From positions 1 through 59,039 of the forward strand of contig JAKOYE010000040.1 in NCBI GenBank assembly GCA_029780675.1: a stretch of DNA of 59,039 nucleotides. The letters are read 5' to 3'. Shown piece by piece: positions 28,432-37,613 of this stretch. The notes beneath the pieces are model-generated. The model searched no databases. It was not told the origin of the DNA and saw nothing but the letters and a program-made list of their open reading frames with translations. Position 1 is the stretch's first letter. Each line of letters starts with the position of its first letter. Position numbers and translations under genes: made by a program. This DNA is from Actinomycetes bacterium (GTDB taxonomy: Bacteria > Actinomycetota > Actinomycetes > Mycobacteriales > Mycobacteriaceae).

Positions 28432-30597
28432 TCACTTCAGGCCGGCGGCGTCCATCCCGCGCAATTCCTTCTTCAGATCGGCGATCTCGTCACGAAGTCG
28501 GGCAGCGAGTTCGAACTGCAGATCCCGCGCGGCGGTCATCATCTGGTCGGTCAGGTTCTTGATCAGGTCGGCGAGTTCCGCGCGCGGCATCGAACCGGCG
28601 TCGCGACCGTCCACCAGACCGGTGCTCACCGCACGGCCGGCTTCGCCCTGCGCCCGCCGGCCACGGGAGGCGCTGCGCCCCGACCCGCCGACCTCCACGT
28701 TCTCGGCGGTGGTGTCATCGGCCTCGCGGTACACCTGGTCCAGAATGTCGGCGATCTTCTTGCGCAGCGGTTGCGGGTCGATGCCGTGCTCGGTGTTGTA
28801 GGCGATCTGCTTGGCACGTCGACGCTCGGTCTCGTCGATGGCCTCCCGCATCGAGTCGGTGATGTTGTCGGCGTACATGTGCACCTCACCGGACACGTTG
28901 CGCGCCGCCCGGCCGATGGTCTGGATCAGGCTGCGGGTGGATCGCAGAAAGCCCTCCTTGTCGGCGTCGAGGATGGCGACCAGCGACACCTCGGGAAGGT
29001 CGAGGCCCTCCCGGAGGAGGTTGATGCCGATCAGCACGTCGTAGTCGCCGAGTCGCAGCTGCCGCAACAGTTCCACGCGGCGCAGGGTGTCGACTTCGGA
29101 GTGCAGATAGCGCACCCGGATGCCCATCTCCAGCAGGTAGTCGGTGAGGTCCTCGGCCATCTTCTTGGTGAGAGTGGTGACCAGCACCCGCTCGTCGCGC
29201 TCGGTACGGGTGCGGATCTCGCCGATCAGGTCGTCGATCTGGCCTTTGGTGGGTTTGACGACGACCTTCGGATCGATCAGTCCGGTGGGACGGATCACCT
29301 GCTCGACGACCTCGCCGCCGGTCTGGGCCAGCTCGTAGGGCCCGGGGGTGGCCGAGAGATAGACCGTCTGCCCGATCCGGGCGCTGAACTCCTCCCAGGT
29401 CAGCGGGCGGTTGTCGACCGCTGAGGGCAGCCGGAAGCCGTACTCGACCAGGTTGCGCTTCCGCGACATGTCCCCCTCGTACATTCCGCCGATCTGTGGC
29501 ACCGTCACGTGCGATTCGTCGATGACGAGCAGAAAGTCCTCGGGGAAGTAGTCCAGCAGGGTGGCCGGGGCGGAGCCGGCCGGCCGGCCGTCGATATGCC
29601 TTGAGTAGTTCTCGATACCGGAACAGAAGCCGACCTGACGCATCATCTCGATGTCGTAGTTGGTGCGCATCCGCAGCCGCTGGGCCTCCAACAGCTTGCC
29701 CTGGCGCTCAAGCTCGGCGAGTCGGTGCTCAAGCTCTTCCTCGATGGTGGAGATGGCCTTCGCCATCCGCTCCGGGCCCGCCACGTAGTGCGTCGCCGGG
29801 AAGATGCGCAGCGAGTCCACCTGGCGCACCACATCCCCGGTCAGCGGGTGGAGATAGTAGAGCGCCTCGATCTCGTCACCGAAGTATTCGATGCGCACCG
29901 CGAGTTCCTCGTAGGAAGGGATGATCTCGACGGTGTCACCGCGGACGCGGAAACTGCCACGGGTGAACGACATGTCATTGCGGGCGTACTGGACGTCCAC
30001 CAGGAGACGGAGCAGTCCGTCCCGGGGCACCTCGGTGCCGACCTGCAACTCCACCGAACGGTCCAGGTACGACTGCGGAGTCCCCAGACCGTAGATACAG
30101 GACACCGACGCGACCACGACCACGTCACGCCGCGACAACAGCGCCGATGTGGCGGAGTGCCGCAGTCGCTCGACATCGTCGTTGATCGAGCTGTCCTTCT
30201 CGATGTAGGTGTCCGTCTGCGCGATGTACGCCTCAGGCTGGTAGTAGTCGTAGTAGGAGACGAAGTATTCGACGGCGTTGTGCGGCAGCATCTCCCGCAG
30301 TTCGTTGGCAAGCTGAGCGGCAAGAGTCTTGTTCGGCGCCATCACCAGCGTCGGCCGCTGAAGCCGTTCGATCAACCAGGCCGTGGTGGCCGATTTTCCG
30401 GTGCCGGTGGCGCCCAGCAACACGACGTCCCGCTCCCCTGCCCGGATCCGGCGCTCCAGTTCCTCGATGGCGGCAGGCTGGTCCCCGGACGGCTGGTAGG
30501 GACTGACCACCTCGAACCGTGCGCCGGAGCGCGTGACGTCGTCGACGGCGCGGTATTCGGAGTGCGCCAGGACCGGGCGTTCGGCTGCGAAGGCCAT
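28432..30597 (-). CDS. uvrB: excinuclease ABC subunit B
   Basis: UvrB is the central helicase-like subunit that verifies damage and recruits UvrC. The 721 residues include Walker [12 protein letters not shown] (~60), the beta-hairpin region [11 protein letters not shown], helicase motifs ([32 protein letters not shown]) and a C-terminal UVR domain ([28 protein letters not shown]) that contacts UvrC. Length is normal. ATG 30597 lies 7 nt after TAGGCT, so the transcript is probably leaderless, under a damage-response promoter matching that of uvrA. Confidence 0.98.
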   Translation of the reverse strand: MAFAAERPVLAHSEYRAVDDVTRSGARFEVVSPYQPSGDQPAAIEELERRIRAGERDVVLLGATGTGKSATTAWLIERLQRPTLVMAPNKTLAAQLANELREMLPHNAVEYFVSYYDYYQPEAYIAQTDTYIEKDSSINDDVERLRHSATSALLSRRDVVVVASVSCIYGLGTPQSYLDRSVELQVGTEVPRDGLLRLLVDVQYARNDMSFTRGSFRVRGDTVEIIPSYEELAVRIEYFGDEIEALYYLHPLTGDVVRQVDSLRIFPATHYVAGPERMAKAISTIEEELEHRLAELERQGKLLEAQRLRMRTNYDIEMMRQVGFCSGIENYSRHIDGRPAGSAPATLLDYFPEDFLLVIDESHVTVPQIGGMYEGDMSRKRNLVEYGFRLPSAVDNRPLTWEEFSARIGQTVYLSATPGPYELAQTGGEVVEQVIRPTGLIDPKVVVKPTKGQIDDLIGEIRTRTERDERVLVTTLTKKMAEDLTDYLLEMGIRVRYLHSEVDTLRRVELLRQLRLGDYDVLIGINLLREGLDLPEVSLVAILDADKEGFLRSTRSLIQTIGRAARNVSGEVHMYADNITDSMREAIDETERRRAKQIAYNTEHGIDPQPLRKKIADILDQVYREADDTTAENVEVGGSGRSASRGRRAQGEAGRAVSTGLVDGRDAGSMPRAELADLIKNLTDQMMTAARDLQFELAARLRDEIADLKKELRGMDAAGLK

Positions 30598-30604
30598 GTT
30601 CTAC

Positions 30605-30627
30605 AGCCTAAGCGCGGCTACCGACAC
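30605..30627 (-). promoter_or_regulatory. PafBC/RecA-NDp-type DNA-damage promoter of uvrB
   Basis: On the minus strand GTGTCGGTA (30627-30619) is followed by 8 nt and TAGGCT (30610-30605), then 7 nt to the ATG. Element order and N8 spacing equal those before uvrA and fit tTGTCRGTg-N8-TANNNT. Confidence 0.72.
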
Positions 30628-30732
30628 GCCCGGCCGGGTGACGAGCCTCCGGGTAAACGGCGCGCATCCGAAAAATGAACGTGAGGTTGACGGCATATTG
30701 CCGTTCCCCACCCGAATCGGGCCCGGGATTCA

Positions 30733-30738
30733 TAGGCT
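30733..30738 (+). promoter_or_regulatory. -10 element of the sulP transcript
   Basis: TAGGCT ends 6 nt before GTG 30745, a leaderless arrangement that supports this GTG over the ATG at 30772. Confidence 0.45.
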
Positions 30739-30744
30739 CGCCCG

Positions 30745-32499
30745 GTGGGGATCACGTGGTCACAGGAGTTCATGCTGTTCCCGACCCTGCGCGGGTACCG
30801 ACGAGAGTGGCTGGGCCGGGATCTGCTGGCCGGGGTGACCTTCGGCGCGGTGACCATGCCGGGCCAGCTGGCCACCGCCCATCTGGCCGGCATGCCGCCG
30901 ATCACCGGGCTCTACGGGTTCCTGGTCGCCACGATCATCGGGGCCGCGATCTCCACCAACCGGCACCTGGCGCTCGGCGTCGACAGCACGGTCGCGCCGA
31001 TTCTGGCTGCGGGTTTGGCCAGTCTCGGAATGGTGGCCGAAACCCCGCAGTACACCGGCCTGGCCATGATCACGGCATTCCTGGTCGGACTGTTCACGCT
31101 CACCATCGGAGTCGGCCGGCTCGGCTGGGTCGGAGACTTCCTGTCCAGACCGGTGATGATCGGGTTCTTCGGCGGAATCGCGGTGATCATCATCGTCCAC
31201 CAGCTACCGGGAATCCTCGGGGTACCCGAGGGAACCGGCCGGACGCTGGCACGGATCGGGCAGGTGTTCGGTCAGATCCGGGAGGCCAACACGCCGACGC
31301 TGATCCTCGGATTGACGTCGCTGACCCTGCTGCTGGGTATCGCCAAGATCAGCCGCCGGATCCCCGGGGCCCTGATCGTGCTGGTCCTGTCGACCCTGTC
31401 GATGCTCGTCTTTCATCTCTCCGACGACGGTGTTGCGATTCTCGGCCCGCTGGAGCGCGGTCTGCCGTCGATCCACCTGCCCCCGTTCTCGCTCGCGGCG
31501 GTGGAATCCGTGCTCACGACCGCCCTGGTTGTCGCGATCTTCTGCCTGGCGCAGACCGCCGCGACCACGCGATCCGCGGCGAACCTGGGCGGTTTCGACA
31601 CCGACATCAACGCCGACTTCCGGGCGCTGGGGTTGGCCAACGTGATGTCCAGCCTGGTCGGCTCGTTCACCGTCAACGCCAGCCCGCCCTCGACGACGAT
31701 CATCGCCGAGTCCCGCGCCCGCAGTCAGTTGGCCTCGCTGGTCGCCTCCGCACTGGTGGTCGTCGTCCTGTTCTTCAGTCAGTTGATCGAGAACCTGCCG
31801 ATGGCGACCCTGTCGGCGGTGCTGATCTACATCGCGATCAAGATCTTCCGTGTCGACCAGATGCGTGCCACCCTCCAGTACTCCAAGCGGGCGTTTGCCC
31901 TCATGCTGGCGGCGTTGCTCGGCACCGTGGTGCTGGGCATCGTCTACGGCGTGCTGTTCGCGGTGGTGATCTCGTTCATCTACCAGGCCTCCCGCACCGC
32001 ACGGCCGGAACTTCTGCAACTGGGCCGCTCGGAACGGGGGACCTGGTTACCGCTGTCCGATAGGCGGGCCACCCCGGTGCCGGGTATCGCCGCCTTCGCG
32101 CTGAACGGCCCCCTGTGGTTCGGCAACGCCAACTGGTTCCGGATCCATCTCATCGACGCCCTTCCCGACGAGGACGACGAGGAGAGCGAGGACCAGCCTG
32201 ACCTGCTGGTCCTCGACGCCCGCCGGATCGACGACGTCGACTTCACCGGTTTTGAGGCGCTGTGCGACGTGGCCGAGGTCGCCGAACTGCGCGGGGTGCC
32301 CTTCCTCGTCGTCGTGCAGAAGGGCCGCACCGAACGGGCCTTCCAGGGCGGCGGCTTCTCCGAACTGCTGGGCAGGTCGCGATTCTTTGACACCATCCCC
32401 CTGGCGATCGCGGCCTTCCCGAACGTGGCCGCGAACCGGCAACCGCATCAGGACACCCTCGAATCGGAGACGAGTGACCATCCACCCGCCGAAGCATGA
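30745..32499 (+). CDS. SulP-family anion transporter with STAS domain
   Basis: The 584-residue protein has an N-terminal SulP membrane core (~25-425, up to 14 helices) with GLYGFLVATIIGA, then RPVMIGFFGGIAVIIIVHQ and the family stretch (N)ASPPSTTIIAESRARS. A cytoplasmic STAS domain (~450-560; LLVLDARRIDDVDFTGFEAL) follows. Family members carry sulfate, bicarbonate or other anions; the substrate cannot be told from sequence. It overlaps the next gene by 26 bp, so the two are probably cotranscribed. Confidence 0.9.
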   Translation: MGITWSQEFMLFPTLRGYRREWLGRDLLAGVTFGAVTMPGQLATAHLAGMPPITGLYGFLVATIIGAAISTNRHLALGVDSTVAPILAAGLASLGMVAETPQYTGLAMITAFLVGLFTLTIGVGRLGWVGDFLSRPVMIGFFGGIAVIIIVHQLPGILGVPEGTGRTLARIGQVFGQIREANTPTLILGLTSLTLLLGIAKISRRIPGALIVLVLSTLSMLVFHLSDDGVAILGPLERGLPSIHLPPFSLAAVESVLTTALVVAIFCLAQTAATTRSAANLGGFDTDINADFRALGLANVMSSLVGSFTVNASPPSTTIIAESRARSQLASLVASALVVVVLFFSQLIENLPMATLSAVLIYIAIKIFRVDQMRATLQYSKRAFALMLAALLGTVVLGIVYGVLFAVVISFIYQASRTARPELLQLGRSERGTWLPLSDRRATPVPGIAAFALNGPLWFGNANWFRIHLIDALPDEDDEESEDQPDLLVLDARRIDDVDFTGFEALCDVAEVAELRGVPFLVVVQKGRTERAFQGGGFSELLGRSRFFDTIPLAIAAFPNVAANRQPHQDTLESETSDHPPAEA

Positions 32500-32980
32500 G
32501 ACCTTCGACCTGAGCGCACGCACCAACACCGACCCCAAGGGAATCGTGCGGGCGGTGGACGAATACCGATTGATGCCGTGGGGTCTCTACATGGCACGGC
32601 CCACGCCCGGCCGTGCCCAGTTCCACTACCTCGAGACCTGGCTGCTGCCCTCACTGGGCCTGCGGGCCAACGTCTTCCACTTCAACCCGGGGTTCGAACG
32701 CGACCAGGACTACTACGTCGACATCGGTTCCGTCACCGTCGGTGCTGACCGCTGGGAGACCGTCGATCACTACCTGGACCTGGTGATCAAAACCGGGCAC
32801 CGCACCGATCTGGTCGATGTCGACGAACTCCTGGAAGCCCACCGGCACGGACTGGTGGACTCCGAGACCGCTGAGGCTGCCCTGCACAGCGCGGTGGCCG
32901 TCGTCGGGGAACTGGCAGCACACGGCCACAACCTGAACGCCTGGCTGACCACCGCCGGAATGGAACTGTCCTGGCGCTAG
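32474..32980 (+). CDS. DUF402 family protein (Rv1632c-like)
   Basis: The 168-residue protein starts at GTG 32474 inside the sulP 3' end. It shows the DUF402 pattern: HPPKHETFDLSARTNTDPKG, then LPWGLYMAR-like MPWGLYMARP, FHYLETWLLP and DYYVDIG, with DHYLDLVIKTG and DVDELLEAH. Some family members are nucleoside polyphosphate phosphatases or RNA-associated proteins. No specific role is assigned. The in-frame upstream extension to 32252 was rejected because it lies wholly within sulP. Confidence 0.82.
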   Translation: MTIHPPKHETFDLSARTNTDPKGIVRAVDEYRLMPWGLYMARPTPGRAQFHYLETWLLPSLGLRANVFHFNPGFERDQDYYVDIGSVTVGADRWETVDHYLDLVIKTGHRTDLVDVDELLEAHRHGLVDSETAEAALHSAVAVVGELAAHGHNLNAWLTTAGMELSWR

Positions 32981-32997
32981 GCGTACCCTCATCACCC

Positions 32998-33588
32998 GTG
33001 GGAAGCATCAGACGTCCGATCGCCGCCGGTACCCTGGCCGCGTCGATCGCCCTGCTGACCGCGGTCTCCCCCGCCGTCGCGGGTGCCGACGACGATCCGG
33101 TGCCCAGCCCCGTTCCCGGCCCCGCCGCAGAGGACGGACTGCAGCACAACGTCACCTACCGCGCCCGGGTCGACGGGATCGCCCGTGGAGCGCTCATCTC
33201 GTATCGGATCAGCGATGCCCAGGTCAACAGCGCCGACCCGACGATGTTGCCGGGGCGGACCTTCGAGACGACCGGGGTGCTGACCGACCCCGCCGAGGCC
33301 GGCATGCGGATTTCCATCCAGTGGCCGTACTCGGCCAACCTGATCTGCGAGATTCTGGTCGACGACCAGACCGTTGCGGCGGCCAGTCAGTTCATCGGTC
33401 CGCGACTCACACCCGCCGACGACGACCCGGACTACGGTGCGCTGAACTGTGGGGCGCCGCTGACCAATGCCACCGGCGCGGCGCCCGATGACGCACCGCT
33501 GCCGGGAGATCCGCCGTTGCCGGGAACTGCCGTCGACCCGGCAGCACCGCTGGCTGACCCGGCGTTTCCGGCCGTGCCGGTCAGTTGA
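32998..33588 (+). CDS. secreted protein with an MmpS-like beta-sandwich pattern
   Basis: The 196-residue product starts at GTG 32998, 8 nt after TACCCT (leaderless). A signal peptide (~1-29, ending PAVAGADD) precedes a domain (~45-145) with VTYRARVDGIARGALISYRI and QWPYSANLICEILVDDQTVAAA. That layout resembles the MmpS accessory domain and related mycobacterial secreted proteins, and two cysteines (in LICEI and ALNCG) may pair. The C-terminal ~50 residues are Pro/Ala/Asp-rich. Its 3' end overlaps convergent coaE by 8 bp. The MmpS likeness is weak. Confidence 0.7.
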   Translation: MGSIRRPIAAGTLAASIALLTAVSPAVAGADDDPVPSPVPGPAAEDGLQHNVTYRARVDGIARGALISYRISDAQVNSADPTMLPGRTFETTGVLTDPAEAGMRISIQWPYSANLICEILVDDQTVAAASQFIGPRLTPADDDPDYGALNCGAPLTNATGAAPDDAPLPGDPPLPGTAVDPAAPLADPAFPAVPVS

Positions 33589-34732
33589 CCGGCGACCACC
33601 CCGTCGACTCCGCCCACGACCTGGCCCGCGGGTAGGCCTCACCCAACCATCGCGCCGCACTCTGCGGTCCGGAACGTTTGGCCGCCAGATAGTCCGGGCG
33701 CAGGCCGGGATTGCTGGTGAGCCAGTCCACGAACAGCAGCGCGAACTGCTGCGGGGCCGTCCCGGCGGGCCGGATATGGATGTGGGTCGGTCGGCCAGGA
33801 TCAGCGGACGCATGAAAACGCTTGGGATGCAAGGATTCCGATCCGCCGTGGGCGGGGTCGGCGGTGATGTGCGCGACGTTCGGGTAGCCGGCACGCCGCA
33901 AGTCGCCGGCGAGCTCGTCGGCGACATCCACCGATGCGACGGTCACCTGCATGTCGATGATGTCGCGGGCATCCAGTCCCGGTACCGCTGTCGAACCGAT
34001 GTGATCGACGCGCAGCGCGCGGTGCCCGCAGGTGGTTCGTAACCGGGCGGCGATGCGGGCAGCCTGACCGGCCCACTCCGGATCTGCCGGAACCAGGCTG
34101 TCCGGGTCCGGAGTCGGCGTCCCGGCGGCCAGGTTGTGCGCGAAGGGCAGGATCCGCTGGAACCAGAGTTCCCGCGCCCGCTCGACCAGGTCCCCCTCGG
34201 TTCCCGAGTTGTCCAGCCATACGTCGGCTACCGCGCGGCGCTGATCATCGGTCGCCTGGGCCGCGATCCGCGCGCGGGCGTCCGCCTCGGTCATCCCACG
34301 CCGGTGCAGCAGTCGGTCCAACCGGACGTCGGCGTCGGCGTGTACCACCGCGACCAGAGGAAACAGCGGTGCCATCCCGGACTCCACCAGGAGCGGGATG
34401 TCCTCCACGATCACCTGATCTTCGGCCACGGCGGCGACGATCTCGGCGCGGCGTCGGGCCACCAGCGGATGGACGATGGCGTTCAGCCGTGTCCGCTGCT
34501 GCTCGTCGACGAATGCCTTCGCCGCCAGCGCGGGACGGTTCAGAGCACCGTCCGGCAGCAGGATCTCGTGCCCGAACTCGTCGACCAGGGCGGCCAGGCC
34601 CTCGGTGCCGGGTTCGACCACCTCGCGGGCGATGACGTCACCGTCGACGATCACGCCGCCGCACTCGGCGAACGTCCGCGACACGGTGGACTTCCCCGCG
34701 CCGATACCGCCGGTCAGACCGATACGGAGCAT
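33581..34732 (-). CDS. coaE: dephospho-CoA kinase fused to a GrpB/UPF0157 domain
   Basis: The N-terminal ~200 residues are dephospho-CoA kinase, the last step of CoA synthesis, with P-loop GLTGGIGAGKST and VDGDVIAREVVEPG. The C-terminal ~180 residues are a GrpB-like nucleotidyltransferase-fold domain (DHIGSTAVPGLDARDIIDMQV; HIHIRPAG). This two-domain arrangement is usual in mycobacteria (Rv1631). The role of the GrpB part is not settled; a chaperone-like effect on the kinase has been suggested. The P-loop lies at the very start, so ATG 34732 is secure. Confidence 0.95.
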   Translation of the reverse strand: MLRIGLTGGIGAGKSTVSRTFAECGGVIVDGDVIAREVVEPGTEGLAALVDEFGHEILLPDGALNRPALAAKAFVDEQQRTRLNAIVHPLVARRRAEIVAAVAEDQVIVEDIPLLVESGMAPLFPLVAVVHADADVRLDRLLHRRGMTEADARARIAAQATDDQRRAVADVWLDNSGTEGDLVERARELWFQRILPFAHNLAAGTPTPDPDSLVPADPEWAGQAARIAARLRTTCGHRALRVDHIGSTAVPGLDARDIIDMQVTVASVDVADELAGDLRRAGYPNVAHITADPAHGGSESLHPKRFHASADPGRPTHIHIRPAGTAPQQFALLFVDWLTSNPGLRPDYLAAKRSGPQSAARWLGEAYPRARSWAESTGWSPVN

Positions 34733-34759
34733 TGCTCACCTCCGACAGTGTCAGCACAG

Positions 34760-34808
34760 AAAATGACACCACGCAGCGGATTCCGGGGAATCCTGCTGCG
34801 TGGTGTCA
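34760..34808 (-). terminator. intrinsic terminator after rpsA
   Basis: A 14-bp perfect stem (34764-34777 with 34795-34808) is extended by 5 bp across a one-base bulge, with a 6-nt loop; on the minus strand TTTT follows (34763-34760). It is an unusually canonical intrinsic terminator for a mycobacterium and separates rpsA from coaE. Confidence 0.85.
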
Positions 34809-34826
34809 ACCGTCGACGACCGGTGG

Positions 34827-36275
34827 TTAGGCGTTACCGGCCAGCTTCTCGCGCAGCGCCGCCAGCTGGGCGTCGCTGGCCAGCGAACCGCCGGCCTCCT
34901 CGACACCAGGCGAGCTGGACGTCGTGGTGCCGGACGGACGCTCCGCGGCGGCCGCAGCCTCGGCAGCGGCGAACTTCTCCATCTGCGCGGTGTGCATCCG
35001 GTGCCGGCGCTCGGCCTCGGCGTAACGGGCCTCCCACTCGGCGCGCTGCTTGTCGAAGCCTTCGAGCCACTCGTTGGTCTCGGCGTCGAAGCCCTCCGGG
35101 AAGATGTAGTTGCCCGCGTCGTCGTAGCTGTCGGCCATGCCGTACTTCGACGGGTCGAACTCCTCGGTGTAGTCCTCGTTGGCCTGTTTCAGGCTCAGCG
35201 AGATCCGACGGCGCTCGAGGTCGATGTCGATGACCTTGACCATGGCGTCGTCGCCCACCGCGACCACCTGGTCCGGGACCTCGACGTGGCGCTCGGCCAG
35301 CTCGGAGATGTGCACCAGACCCTCGATGCCCTCCTCGACGCGGACGAAGGCGCCGAACGGCACCAGCTTGGTGACCTTGCCCGGGACGATCTGCCCGATG
35401 GCGTGGGTGCGGGCGAAGTGCCGCCACGGGTCTTCCTGAGTCGCCTTGAGCGAGAGCGAGACCCGCTCGCGGTCCATATCGACGTCGAGGACCTCGACGG
35501 TGACCTCGTCGCCGACCTGCACGACCTCCGAGGGGTGGTCGATGTGCTTCCAGGACAGCTCGGAGACGTGCACCAGGCCGTCGACCCCGCCGAGATCGAC
35601 GAAGGCACCGAAGTTGACGATCGAGGAGACGACGCCCTTGCGGACGGCGCCCTTGACGAGCTGGTTGAGGAACTCGCTGCGGACCTCGGACTGGGTCTGC
35701 TCGAGCCAGGCGCGGCGGGACAGCACCACGTTGTTGCGGTTCTTGTCCAACTCGATGATCTTGGCCTCGATCTCCTTACCGATGTACGGCTGCAGATCGC
35801 GGACGCGGCGCATCTCGACCAGGGACGCGGGCAGGAAGCCGCGCAGGCCGATGTCGAGGATCAGGCCGCCCTTGACGACCTCGATGACGGTGCCCTTGAC
35901 GGCCTCGTCCTTCTCCTTGAGTTCCTCGATGGTGCCCCAGGCGCGCTCGTACTGAGCACGCTTCTTGGACAGGATCAGCCGGCCTTCCTTGTCCTCCTTG
36001 GTGAGGACGAGGGCTTCCACCTCATCACCGACGGACACCACTTCGTTGGGGTCGACGTCGTGCTTGATGGACAGCTCGCGGGACGGGATGACGCCTTCGG
36101 TCTTGTAGCCGATGTCGAGCAGGACCTCGTCCCGGTCCACCTTGACGATGGTCCCCTCGACGATGTCGCCATCGTTGAAGTACTTGATGGTCTTGTCGAT
36201 AGCGGCGAGGAAGTCCTCGGCAGTGCCAATGTCGTTGATGGCTACTTGCGGCGAGGTCACGGTGGGACTGGGCAT
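34827..36275 (-). CDS. rpsA: 30S ribosomal protein S1
   Basis: The 482-residue protein carries four S1 RNA-binding domains, at ~36-105, ~123-188, ~209-277 and ~294-363. Each shows the G-x-V...GAFVD/LP...VHISELS pattern (for example FGAFVDLGGVDGLVHVSELSWKH). A less conserved C-terminal tail includes a charged helix (WEARYAEAERRHRMH). It recruits structured mRNA to the ribosome and in mycobacteria has also been studied in trans-translation. Length matches the M. tuberculosis protein. It is transcribed from the divergent gap shared with the PrsW-like gene. Confidence 0.97.
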   Translation of the reverse strand: MPSPTVTSPQVAINDIGTAEDFLAAIDKTIKYFNDGDIVEGTIVKVDRDEVLLDIGYKTEGVIPSRELSIKHDVDPNEVVSVGDEVEALVLTKEDKEGRLILSKKRAQYERAWGTIEELKEKDEAVKGTVIEVVKGGLILDIGLRGFLPASLVEMRRVRDLQPYIGKEIEAKIIELDKNRNNVVLSRRAWLEQTQSEVRSEFLNQLVKGAVRKGVVSSIVNFGAFVDLGGVDGLVHVSELSWKHIDHPSEVVQVGDEVTVEVLDVDMDRERVSLSLKATQEDPWRHFARTHAIGQIVPGKVTKLVPFGAFVRVEEGIEGLVHISELAERHVEVPDQVVAVGDDAMVKVIDIDLERRRISLSLKQANEDYTEEFDPSKYGMADSYDDAGNYIFPEGFDAETNEWLEGFDKQRAEWEARYAEAERRHRMHTAQMEKFAAAEAAAAAERPSGTTTSSSPGVEEAGGSLASDAQLAALREKLAGNA

Positions 36276-36416
36276 GTGTTGAGTTGCTCCGGACAGGGTT
36301 TATCGAAGGGACGGGTTAGTGGTTCCGCACCCGTACGTTGCGCACACGGGGTGCATACGAGTACCCGGAGAGCGTACTCGACCGGTCACAACCGGGCCAA
36401 ACGCGCCCCGCGCGGC

Positions 36417-36422
36417 TACCCT
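36417..36422 (+). promoter_or_regulatory. -10 element of the PrsW-like gene
   Basis: TACCCT ends 6 nt before GTG 36429, giving a leaderless start. Confidence 0.45.
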
Positions 36423-36428
36423 TCCCAG

Positions 36429-37598
36429 GTGTCCCACACCACGGCGTTCCCCTACCTGGGGCCGCCCTATCCCGCCCCGGTCCGCAAGGTCGGCGCGCCC
36501 CTGGCGGTCATCATCGGACTGGGCACGCTGGCGGCGCTCATCCTCAGTCTGCTGACCGCGGTCAACCCGGCGGGCACACTGCTGGGCTTCGCCCTGGCGA
36601 CCGCGGCGATGGTGCTGGTACTGGCCTGCTACCTGTGGCTGGACCGCTGGGAGCCCGAGCCGCCACGGCTGCTGGTGCTGGCCTTCCTGTGGGGATCGTC
36701 GGGGGCGGTGCTGATCTCGATAGTGGTGGAGATGCTCATCGACTCGTCGCTGCCCGGCCGGACCGCCGGGGCCGAGGCGACCGGCAGCTTTGTCACCGTG
36801 GCGGTGGCGGCGCCCATCGTGGAAGAAGCCGCCAAGGGGCTGTTCCTGCTGCTGATGATGACCGGCCGCCGTCGTGCCGAACTCAACACCCTGACCGACT
36901 GCCTGGTCTACGCCGGACTGACGGGAGCGGGGTTCGCCTGGCTGGAGAACATCGTCTACATCGGCAACGGCGAGGGCGTGTCCTCGTCCCTGGCCGTTGC
37001 GGGACTGCGACTGATCCTGGGTCCGTTTGCGCACCCGCTGTTCACCACGATGTTCGGCATCGGGGTGTATTTCGCCCTCCAGCAGCGCGGTCTCCTCGCC
37101 AAGGTGTTCTTCCTGCTGACCGGCTACGCCGCCGCCGTCCTCCTGCACGGTCTGTGGAACGGGTCGGCGCTGATGGGCGCCGGAACGTACCTGGGGGTGT
37201 ATGTGCTGTGGATGATGCCGATCTTCGCCCTGATCGTCACGCTGGCGGTGGCCAGTCGGCGACGGGAACGCCACATCATCGCCGCCCAACTGGCGCCGAT
37301 GGTGACGCACGGACTGGTGACACCGGTCGAGGCGGGTTGGCTGGGGTCACTCCCGGCCCGCCGACAGGCGGTGGCACTGGCGAAGCGGGATGGCGGCCGG
37401 GTGGCCGGCACCGCCGTCAAGCGGTTCGTTCAGGCAGTGGTGGAACTGGCCTACGCCCGCGACCGTATCGACCGTGGGTTCGGCGATGCCCGGCTGTTCG
37501 CGCTCCAGCACGACGAGGTGGCGCGGATGGCGGCTGCGCGGATGGAGGCCGGCCCGGCGCTATATCGCCTCGGCGGCTACCGGCCACCGAGCGGGTGA
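36429..37598 (+). CDS. PrsW-family intramembrane metalloprotease
   Basis: The 389-residue protein has about eight membrane helices (~20-285) and a soluble, charged C-terminal domain. The glutamate motif VEEAAKG, then FAWLENIVYI, then PFAHPLFTTMFG and LLHGLWN correspond to the Glu and His motifs of the PrsW/CPBP-related M82 family. PrsW cleaves an anti-sigma factor in Bacillus; the target here is unknown. The larger upstream open frame (from 34800) is antisense to rpsA and was rejected. Confidence 0.87.
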   Translation: MSHTTAFPYLGPPYPAPVRKVGAPLAVIIGLGTLAALILSLLTAVNPAGTLLGFALATAAMVLVLACYLWLDRWEPEPPRLLVLAFLWGSSGAVLISIVVEMLIDSSLPGRTAGAEATGSFVTVAVAAPIVEEAAKGLFLLLMMTGRRRAELNTLTDCLVYAGLTGAGFAWLENIVYIGNGEGVSSSLAVAGLRLILGPFAHPLFTTMFGIGVYFALQQRGLLAKVFFLLTGYAAAVLLHGLWNGSALMGAGTYLGVYVLWMMPIFALIVTLAVASRRRERHIIAAQLAPMVTHGLVTPVEAGWLGSLPARRQAVALAKRDGGRVAGTAVKRFVQAVVELAYARDRIDRGFGDARLFALQHDEVARMAAARMEAGPALYRLGGYRPPSG

Positions 37599-37613
37599 CG
37601 GCGGCCCCGGCCG

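Noticed and set aside
26094..29424. Long plus-strand open frames (up to 877 codons) opposite the Pro-rich gene and uvrB
   Set aside because: They mirror the high-GC repeats on the other strand; only the minus strand gives a signal peptide and a recognisable UvrB.
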